From contig CAZMUN010000025.1 in the NCBI GenBank assembly GCA_964569815.1, forward strand, positions 1 to 15,569: 15,569 nt of DNA. Reading direction: 5' to 3'. The stretch comes from CAZMUN01 sp964569815. Its GTDB lineage: Archaea; Iainarchaeota; Iainarchaeia; Iainarchaeales; GCA-2688035. Every line of letters starts with the position of its first letter. The stretch's first letter is position 1. Below, one piece after another: positions 6,417 to 12,035 of the stretch. The notes beneath the pieces were generated by a model. It saw only the letters and a list, made by a program, of their open reading frames with translations, was not told the DNA's origin and ran no database searches. The position numbers and the translations under genes were made by a program.

Positions 6417-6524
6417 TTACCCAAGCCCGTTTTCCTTAAAGCATTTCGCATACTTTTGGCCGGTGCCACTGCAATTAACCCGAACGCTTGTTTCCTGCTT
6501 CCATTCAAAAAAGGTTTGTTTCAC
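6417..6524 (-). CDS. 35-codon frame with a SEC-C-like cysteine motif (doubtful)
   Basis: GTG 6524 opens a 35-codon frame ending in TAA at 6417-6419. Its second half reads VNCSGTGQKYAKCFKENGLG. The GTGQKYAKC part resembles the SEC-C zinc motif (GSGKKYKKC), but the paired Cys before it is displaced and only two Cys remain. AAGGTG overlaps the start. It lies at the end of the decayed PAS region and could be the eroded tail of that gene rather than a free gene. Confidence 0.3.
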   Translation of the reverse strand: MKQTFFEWKQETSVRVNCSGTGQKYAKCFKENGLG

Positions 6525-6848
6525 CTTTTTTTTTCACAACGCGAAAAATTCCAATTGTGGAGATAATTTTGCCATTTCCAGCCAGTGGAGCAGCATTTAC
6601 TTCAACCGGAATCTCGTTCCCCCTTTTTTTGATACCAAAACGGTTTTTATGCTTCAAACAGTTTTTTCTGACATCGCCTTTTTGAGTCCCTTCATGCACA
6701 TTGGCAGGTGATCTTTTTCGATTAGGCGGGCCTTCAAAAAAAAAGCTTTTTGGCTTATGCTTAATAACCCACTGCCTCTACCCCTTTCTTTTTAACCTCG
6801 ATTACTTTTTTCACCCTTGCAGCATCTTTGAATCAGGTCATCTGCTTT
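6505..6848 (-). pseudogene. decayed PAS sensor domain with several frameshifts
   Basis: Read on the minus strand in switching frames, this stretch gives an ordered PAS domain. It begins with ADDLI (about 6840) and then VIEVKKKGVEAVGY (about 6785). SISQKAFFLKARLIEKDH follows, then MKGLKKAMSEKTV (about 6665-6700). The last block is NRFGIKKRGNEIPVEVNAAPL with GKIISTIGIFRVV (6525-6640). That follows the canonical PAS order from GxVIEVN and GYS to RxxxKxGxEIPVEV, ending in IGIFRD. At least three, probably four, frame changes separate the blocks, and stops lie between them. The arrangement downstream of the kinase suggests remains of a second sensor gene. The unshifted block alone (6505-6699) is a 64-codon open frame. 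Confidence 0.72.
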
Positions 6849-6850
6849 TG

Positions 6851-6872
6851 AAAAAAAAACCGCTTTTAAGCG
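6851..6872 (-). terminator. hairpin and T9 terminator of the kinase operon
   Basis: On the minus strand CGCTTAAAAGCG is a short palindrome followed after one G by nine T. It overlaps the stop codon of the 58-residue PAS remnant. It would end transcripts of the signalling operon and separate it from the decayed PAS segment beyond. Confidence 0.5.
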
Positions 6873-7042
6873 CTGGCGGCTTCGCGTATTTTTGTAAGGT
6901 CCCTGACCGTTGCCTTCAAAACTTGCTTGCCGCCGATTTTAAATCTTGTCAGCAGAACGGTTGCAGGGAAATCTTCTCCATTAAGCCTTTTGTGGCCCCA
7001 GTTAAAAAAACTGCTTTCGTCCTCCATTCCCTTTTCAATCAT
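6866..7042 (-). pseudogene. C-terminal half of a PAS domain, overlapping the kinase stop
   Basis: A 58-codon frame runs from ATG 7042 to TAA 6866-6868. Its product includes FFNWGHKRLNGEDFPATVLL and GGKQVLKATVRDLTKIREA, which are the last strands of a PAS domain ending in the usual RDxTxxxEA linker. The N-terminal half with the ligand pocket is missing, so it cannot be a complete sensor. Its ATG overlaps the kinase gene end in ATGATTGA, so it could still be translated by coupling. It is followed at once by a terminator. Either it is a relic of a PAS-containing gene or it is a retained mini-protein. The first is more likely. Confidence 0.6.
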
Positions 7043-9080
7043 TTTCTTCCTCTGAAAAAAGCATCTTTATTGGCTTGATTTCCTTAACTGGCTTGAATGG
7101 AACCGTGAAATAAATAGTGGTTCCTTTGCCTTTTTCTGACTCAAGCCATATGCTTCCTCCCTGTGATTCAATGATTCCCTTGCAAATGGTCAAGCCAAGG
7201 CCTGTCCCCCCATACTGCCTGTATATGGTTTGCTCTTCCTGGAAAAAGGGCTCAAAGACACGGCGCTGGTTTTTCTTCAAGATTCCGATTCCCTGGTCCT
7301 TTACCATGAACCTTATTTCCTGCCCTTGGGCTAAGGCCTTGACAAAAATCTTTTTTCCTTTCGGGCTGAACTTTTTTGCGTTGTTTAAAAGGTTCCGCAA
7401 AACCTGCATTACCCTGTTGGGGTCTACCTCGATTGAAGGCAGCTTTGGGATTTCCGAAACAATCTCTATGTTTTTTTCAGGCAGAAAGCCCTTCATTTCC
7501 TCAATGACTCGGTTTACATGCTTGGTCAAGCTTGTCTTCTCAAATCGAAACTTAAGCCTTGCTGCCTCAATTCTTGAAATTTCCAAAAAGTCTTGAATGA
7601 TGAAATCGAGCCTTTCAGTGTTTCGCAAAACTATGTCAACAGAGTTAAGTTGCTTTTTGTTAAGCTTTCCAAAAAAACCCTTTTCCAACATTTGAAGCTG
7701 GGCCTTCATTGGAGTCATGGGGCTGCGAAGCTCGTGGGAAGTGATTGACAAAAACTCTGTTTTTGCATGTTCAAGCTGTTTGTGTTCTTTGTCAGTGTTT
7801 TCGAGAACGGCTGTCATTTTGTTGAACGCTTCCCCCAGCTCTTGGGTTTCATCACCTGTTTTTATATCAACCCTGGTATCAAACAAGCCTTTCTCTATTC
7901 TTTGGGTTGCTTTAAAAAGCTTGCCTAAAGGGCTTGTAACCGCTTTTGACATTGCTAGGGCCAAAAAAACCGCAAAAAAAACAGCTAAGAGGAACACAAG
8001 CAGTACAAGGTTCCTCAAATCAATCATCGGTTGAAACATTTCCTTCGAATCGTGCTTAATCAAAAGAACCCAGCCATTTCCCCCATAGTCTTTGTAGCCC
8101 TGGGCTCGGGCCTGGGCAAAAAACTCGTCTTTTTGCCTTGCCTCATCATAGTAGTGAAAATAGCCTGCATCCTGCTCTTCGCCCATTGAAAAGAAATATT
8201 CGCCCGCTGGCTCAAAAGGCTCGAAATCGGTTGTTGAATAAAAAACCCGGGCTTCTTTATTGGCAAGCTCAAAGCGCATTGATTCATAGCCTTCATGGGC
8301 TTCAAACCGATATCCCCGGCCTTCCACGCTTTCAGCCATTTCATCAACTATCTTTGTCACTTCCTTCAAGTTCAAGACAGCCTTGAATACGCCTAAAAAA
8401 TTGCCCTGCCTGTCTTCAAGCCTGGAAGCAATTTCAAGGCCGTGGATAGCTGCGCTTTTGTCGTAGAACACGTCTCCTACAAAAAGCCCTTTTGCTTTTG
8501 CCTCCTGCCACCATTTTTCGTCGGCCTGGTAGTAATCGGAGGTGGGCCCAGTTTGGGCGACGTTTGCGCCAAACTTATTTGTCAAAAACGCTTCCCCAAA
8601 AACCAAATGGCCATAATGCCCTGCATAGAATTCAGCGTTCAAAAACTCTGAAGCGATTTCCTTGGAAAGATTGGTATCTGTAATGGACTTCATAAGCAAA
8701 GCCCCTTCACCGCTTTTTCTAATCCATTCAAGGTTTTTTCCCAAAGCATATTCTTTTGGATTCTGCATTTCCCCAAAAAACTGGTTTGACTCAATTAGGT
8801 CAGTCTCTTCTGAAAGATCGCTTGCATACAATTGAACCTGCTCTACCCTGTGGTAGATTCCCCTGTCAACCATGTCCAGTGTTTTTTGGGCAAACAGAAC
8901 ACTGTTAACGCCAATTGTTCCCTCAATATATGTTTGGCTTAGGTGAAGGGAAACAAGGCCAACACAAAGGGCGAAAAGAATTATTCCAAAAAAACCCAGA
9001 AAGACTTTTCGTCTAATGCTTCCAAAAAAAAATTTTTTAAGTTTTGTTGCCATTTTTTCAGCCCAACCTTCAAGGCGCAT
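7035..9080 (-). CDS. membrane sensor histidine kinase (dCache-HAMP-HisKA-HATPase)
   Basis: The 681-residue kinase has TM1 at about 27-48, a large extracytoplasmic dCache-like sensor at about 50-350, TM2 at about 356-378, and HAMP at about 379-432. The Cache region includes SDYYQADEKWWQEA, GDVFYDKSA and GNFLGVFKAVLNL. HisKA carries phospho-acceptor His449 (SITSHELRSPMTPMKAQL). The ATPase domain has N box RNLLNNAKKF (562-571), G1 DQGIG (595-599), F box FEPFF (609-613) and G2 GGTGLGL (624-630). All catalytic motifs are intact. Cache domains bind small extracellular ligands; which one cannot be told. It is the last gene of the operon with two receivers, its likely phosphate acceptors. ATG 9080 overlaps the previous gene by 11 bases; ATG 9053 is an alternative. 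Confidence 0.93.
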   Translation of the reverse strand: MRLEGWAEKMATKLKKFFFGSIRRKVFLGFFGIILFALCVGLVSLHLSQTYIEGTIGVNSVLFAQKTLDMVDRGIYHRVEQVQLYASDLSEETDLIESNQFFGEMQNPKEYALGKNLEWIRKSGEGALLMKSITDTNLSKEIASEFLNAEFYAGHYGHLVFGEAFLTNKFGANVAQTGPTSDYYQADEKWWQEAKAKGLFVGDVFYDKSAAIHGLEIASRLEDRQGNFLGVFKAVLNLKEVTKIVDEMAESVEGRGYRFEAHEGYESMRFELANKEARVFYSTTDFEPFEPAGEYFFSMGEEQDAGYFHYYDEARQKDEFFAQARAQGYKDYGGNGWVLLIKHDSKEMFQPMIDLRNLVLLVFLLAVFFAVFLALAMSKAVTSPLGKLFKATQRIEKGLFDTRVDIKTGDETQELGEAFNKMTAVLENTDKEHKQLEHAKTEFLSITSHELRSPMTPMKAQLQMLEKGFFGKLNKKQLNSVDIVLRNTERLDFIIQDFLEISRIEAARLKFRFEKTSLTKHVNRVIEEMKGFLPEKNIEIVSEIPKLPSIEVDPNRVMQVLRNLLNNAKKFSPKGKKIFVKALAQGQEIRFMVKDQGIGILKKNQRRVFEPFFQEEQTIYRQYGGTGLGLTICKGIIESQGGSIWLESEKGKGTTIYFTVPFKPVKEIKPIKMLFSEEEND

Positions 9081-9609
9081 ACGCCTTGTTCAAATCTACG
9101 ACCTGGTCAAAAAACATGCCTGATTCCTGCAAAAGGCTTTCATGCTCTTTTAAGCCCAAAACGTAGAAAACAGCCTTTGTCTTTCCAGCCTCTATTTTGT
9201 TCACTGCATTCATCAAAAACTTTGCGACTTCATTCTGAGAATTGTAGATAAGCAAGCTTGTAACAGAATCAAAAACAATGAACTCGAATTGGTGCCTTAC
9301 AAACTTTTTTACCATTTCCTGCAATTCATCCAAGGCCCTTGGAGAAGAAACGAAATAGCAGCCCTTGGCCTGGTTTGGGCCGTTTTCAATCAACCTTGTT
9401 ACGCCGTCAACAAACACAAAATTTCGAAAATCGCCTTCCTCTTTTTTTAATCCCTCTTTTATTGACTGAAAAGTCTTGTTCAAGGTCACATAGCAAACGG
9501 TTTTGCCTGAAAGCTGATTCAGGTTGCGAAGAACGGTTTCCGAATAAGAAGAGCTTGGAATCACAACCAAGGCAGTCTGGCTTTTGGAAAAAATTTCTTC
9601 AAGCTTCAT
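9070..9609 (-). CDS. RecA/KaiC-fold-like protein with degenerate P-loop
   Basis: A 179-residue soluble protein. The pattern of strands and helices resembles the shortened RecA/KaiC-like domains found beside archaeal signalling genes (such as DUF835-type). It begins with ALVVIPSSSYSETVL, then KTVCYVTLN, FVFVDGVTRL and CYFVSSPRALDELQ. It ends with FEFIVFDSVTSLLIYN (Walker-B-like, D114) and AVFYVLGLKEHE. At the Walker A place, where KaiC-like proteins have GxxGSGKT, it reads PSSSYSET (18-25), so Lys is Glu24 and the glycines are lost. Nucleotide hydrolysis is unlikely. It starts two bases after the receiver gene and overlaps the kinase gene, so it is part of the same pathway, perhaps as adaptor. 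The family name is tentative. Confidence 0.65.
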   Translation of the reverse strand: MKLEEIFSKSQTALVVIPSSSYSETVLRNLNQLSGKTVCYVTLNKTFQSIKEGLKKEEGDFRNFVFVDGVTRLIENGPNQAKGCYFVSSPRALDELQEMVKKFVRHQFEFIVFDSVTSLLIYNSQNEVAKFLMNAVNKIEAGKTKAVFYVLGLKEHESLLQESGMFFDQVVDLNKAYAP

Positions 9610-9611
9610 TC

Positions 9612-9968
9612 CTATTCTCCAACGATTTTCTTGACTTTTGCCAGCAAGGCGTTTACATCAAAAGGCTTTTGAACAAAGGCCACAACGTTTTTGGTTTTCA
9701 GCAGGTTTTCTTTCTCTGCTTCGCCTACCCTTACAACGCTTAAGTATGCCACCTTTATGCCCCTGAGTTTTGGCACGATGTCCCTTACAGGGGTTCCAGG
9801 CATCATGATGTCCATCAGAACAAGGTCTGGTTTTTCCTGCTGGGCCTTTTTCAGGCACTCGTCGCCTGTATGCGCCTCAGTCACCCTATAGCCCTTGCTT
9901 TCCAGAACCGATCTCACAGTCTCTATTATGTCTGGCTCGTCGTCAACAACCATTATCCTTTTTGCCAT
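9612..9968 (-). CDS. single-domain response regulator (receiver only)
   Basis: The 118-residue receiver domain starts at ATG 9968 (MAKRIMVVDDEPD), with GGGGTG about ten bases upstream as ribosome-binding site. A longer frame exists upstream, but it lies inside the preceding gene and has no homology-like content. Key residues are D9 D10, phosphoacceptor D53 (LMDIMMP), S77 at the switch position (YLSVV) and K101 (VQKPF). It overlaps the upstream receiver gene by 26 bases in another frame, a tight coupling that would tie their amounts together. It has no output domain. Confidence 0.9.
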   Translation of the reverse strand: MAKRIMVVDDEPDIIETVRSVLESKGYRVTEAHTGDECLKKAQQEKPDLVLMDIMMPGTPVRDIVPKLRGIKVAYLSVVRVGEAEKENLLKTKNVVAFVQKPFDVNALLAKVKKIVGE

Positions 9969-10341
9969 TTTTTTCAGCACCCCTTTTCCATTTTTTAAGA
10001 ACCCTTTTGTCTTCAGCAAGAACAGCTGCTGCTGTGAAAGGCTTCTGCATAAAGCCGTCAATATCTTCCATTGAAACACCTTTCTTTGGCACTATTGACA
10101 CATGCTCCATTTTGCAGTTGTGGTTAAGCCTTTCCCTAAGCAAGCGCAAAAGGCCATGCCCTGACAAGGTCGGCATCTTGATGTCAACCATTATAGGGTC
10201 AAAGCCGTCGCTCTTAAGGACATCCAAAGCTTCTGTGCCGTTTGTTGCGGCTTTCACAGAATAGCCTTCTTTTTCCAGAACCGGTTTCATGTTCTCCAAG
10301 TCGTCAAAAGAGTCATCAACTACCAGGATTTTTCCAGGCAT
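9943..10341 (-). CDS. single-domain response regulator with basic tail
   Basis: The 132-residue receiver is the first gene of the signalling operon. D9 D10, phosphoacceptor D53 (IMVDIKMP), S82 (HVSIVP) and K100 (MQKPF) are present. After about residue 113 the usual last helix runs into a basic tail (KRVLKKWKRGAEKNGKKDNGC). This tail is encoded over the ribosome-binding site and first codons of the next gene, so it may reflect a shifted stop rather than function. Start ATG 10341 has a strong AGGAGG six bases away (10348-10353). The stretch FxxQKPF and the SIVPKK region resemble the receiver at 2891-3244, so the two may be duplicates. Confidence 0.88.
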   Translation of the reverse strand: MPGKILVVDDSFDDLENMKPVLEKEGYSVKAATNGTEALDVLKSDGFDPIMVDIKMPTLSGHGLLRLLRERLNHNCKMEHVSIVPKKGVSMEDIDGFMQKPFTAAAVLAEDKRVLKKWKRGAEKNGKKDNGC

Positions 10342-10390
10342 AAAAAACCTCCTACTGGGGACTACTGCGTTAAATACTAGGGTTCCGCCC

Positions 10391-10400
10391 TATAAAATAG
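10391..10400 (-). promoter_or_regulatory. TATA-like box of the signalling operon
   Basis: CTATTTTATA on the minus strand lies about 54 nt before ATG 10341. Transcription would start near 10369 and leave a leader of about 28 nt that keeps the AGGAGG ribosome-binding site. A second AT-rich element (AGTATTTAA, 10370-10378) is too close to the gene to do so. Confidence 0.45.
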
Positions 10401-10476
10401 TTGCCATTCCAACCGCAAAGCAAATCAAGGCACCTATTCCTACTCGATCAAGTTAAAAGTGTGACAAAACACAATT

Positions 10477-11208
10477 TCACAATTTTTCAAAAACATCAGT
10501 GATTTTTTCTTGGTCGATTTTCAGCATTGAGGACGCTGAAGCAATGCTACCACCAATCCTGAACCTTTGAAGAGACTCCTTAAATTTTTTTATAAGCTTT
10601 TTATCAATAAGTTTGGTTCTGATTTTTGTTCCGTTTTTGATTTCTCATAATTCTGTGCAATTTTCCAAAAGGGCGTAAAGGTCTGCGAGGTCTTTTGAAC
10701 GTTTAAATGAGTCCGTTCTGGAAGGAGATGACTTAAGTTTCATTTCCACAAGCGCCTTTGGTGTCGGAACCATAATGCTAATGCCTTTGATTCTTACAAG
10801 CATGTTTTCTTTTTTGAGAACTTTTTTTAAAATTGGTTCAGGCATTGAATTCTCAATCCCCTGCGGCGTTGCAATGTCAAAATAAACATATGAGAGTTCA
10901 TGCAAGGGATACTTTTTACTTTCTTCAAGATTCAGTTCTTTTTCGCTTTCACTGTGAAAAATTTTTACCCATCTGAAAGTTGAATGTGCATGAAAACCCA
11001 TTTCATCAAGCTTTTTCTTTAACAAATAAGGTTTTATGGTGGCAGGGTCAAAGAAAATATCGATATCTCTTGAGCCAAGGTGTACAAATCCTTTGCTTTC
11101 CATAACATGATGGACAGCCCATCCGCCCATAAGGCCAATATTTTTTCTTCCCACTTCATTCAAGCTCTTAAAGAACTTGACGAGGAACTCTTCTGATTTA
11201 TCAAACAA
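10477..11208 (-). pseudogene. AbiEii-like nucleotidyltransferase interrupted by in-frame TGA
   Basis: From TTG 11208 there are 187 codons to a TGA at 10645-10647. The same frame then stays open for another 55 codons to TGA 10477-10479, with coding-like text (KLIDKKLIKKFKESLQRF, GGSIASASSMLKIDQEKI). The product is a minimal nucleotidyltransferase: GGWAVHH (28-34), SRDIDIFF (46-53) with D48/D50 as metal ligands, D111 as a plausible third acid, and KALVEMKL followed by KRSKDLADLYALL near the end, as in AbiEii-type toxins. It follows the AbiEi-like gene by 14 bp. The catalytic part is complete, so a shortened enzyme might still be active. Alternatively the TGA is the normal end and the rest is relic. 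Confidence 0.6.
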
Positions 11209-11222
11209 AATTCTCTCGGCCG

Positions 11223-11939
11223 TTATTTCAATTCTCCGTCAAGCCACTTGTCTAAAAGGAAGATTCCCTGTTCTTCAGCTAGGCCCCCAAAGCTTAGTAA
11301 ATCGCTTAAGAGGACTGGTGTTGGCACCACAGAAAAACCCTTTATCTTAGTGGGCTGAATAAGAATTGCAGGTTCCGCGTGTATCAAAATAAGGTTCGAG
11401 TTCTTTCTCTCAGCCTTCAAGCATTTTTTTGAAAACAGGTATTTGTCCCACGAGCTCTTATTCTCCTTCAACATGTAAAGGTGGACTTGCTCTGTTTTCA
11501 CATACTGCCTGTAAAGCTCACTGGCTGCAAACAGGGTTAGTGCATAAGGTTGCTTTGAAAAACTAATCATTTTTATTGTTTCTGAAAAACCAAACGGTGA
11601 GTAATAATATTCTGCTTTGAGGCTGCCAAAAGGTCTTGAGAGTGAAATAAGCTTAATGAGGTCTGCTGCTTTAACAACTCCATATTCTTTTGTCTTTTCA
11701 TCCTAGTGAAGAAAGCCCTTTCCCTCAAGCTCTTTTACAAAAGAGTATGTGGGGCTATAAGTAAGAGCCAAATCTGTAATTGGAACGCGAGTGCCCTTTG
11801 TGCCTTTCTTGTAAACCCGCCAATCTTTCTGCCTAAGCAGGCCAGAAACTCCTTTAGTTAGCTCAAAAATGCTCCATTTCTTTTCCTTATTCTTCAGAAT
11901 CCAAAGGAGTGAAGCAAGCCTCTTTTCGGTTAGTTCCAT
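11223..11939 (-). pseudogene. AbiEi-like regulator/antitoxin interrupted by in-frame TAG
   Basis: One continuous frame of 239 codons runs from ATG 11939 to TAA 11223-11225, broken only by TAG at 11703-11705 (codon 79). The first 78 residues (MELTEKRLASLLWILKNKEK..., FELTKGVSGLLRQKDWRVY...) look like an N-terminal winged helix ending in a KGF turn. After the stop come about 44 codons (GVVKAADLIKLISLSRPFG) and the block YALTLFAASELYRQYVKTEQVHLYML, as in AbiEi-like antitoxins. A TTG- or ATG-initiated C-terminal product (ATG 11570) is possible but would lack the DNA-binding part. Length, order and the partner nucleotidyltransferase support a type IV toxin-antitoxin-like pair. Family assignment is by pattern only. 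Confidence 0.6.
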
Positions 11940-11945
11940 ACTATT

Positions 11946-11960
11946 ATCTGTTAAACAGAT
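11946..11960. promoter_or_regulatory. operator-like palindrome at the AbiE-like promoter
   Basis: ATCTGTT-A-AACAGAT is a perfect 7-1-7 inverted repeat. It lies between the TATA-like box and the ATG at 11939, covering the expected transcription start. AbiEi proteins are known to repress their own operon through inverted repeats in the promoter, so this is a natural autoregulatory site. Confidence 0.55.
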
Positions 11961-11963
11961 CGT

Positions 11964-11974
11964 ATTTAAATATA
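11964..11974 (-). promoter_or_regulatory. TATA-like box of the AbiE-like operon
   Basis: On the minus strand TATATTTAAAT is centred 30 nt before ATG 11939. Transcription would begin three to five bases before the start codon. Confidence 0.55.
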
Positions 11975-12035
11975 ACGATTATTGCCTCTGTGGTTAAAAT
12001 AAGCAGGAATTGTTGCACTTTTGCTATTACTCCTG

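Noticed and set aside
6701..7078. Plus-strand frame of about 125 codons between nnrD and the kinase
   Set aside because: The minus strand of the same stretch spells PAS-domain blocks, and the plus-strand product is rich in Phe, Leu and Pro, as expected from an antisense shadow.
9969..10079. N-terminal extension of the receiver at 9612-9968
   Set aside because: The 37 extra codons lie inside the preceding receiver gene, add nothing typical of the family, and ATG 9968 has its own ribosome-binding site.
10645..10647. In-frame TGA as selenocysteine
   Set aside because: The protein is a nucleotidyltransferase with no redox motif, and no recognisable SECIS-type hairpin was seen next to the gene.
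11703..11705. In-frame TAG as pyrrolysine codon
   Set aside because: No pyrrolysine genes are visible in the window, the gene is not a methylamine methyltransferase, and the partner gene is interrupted by TGA as well, so decay is simpler.
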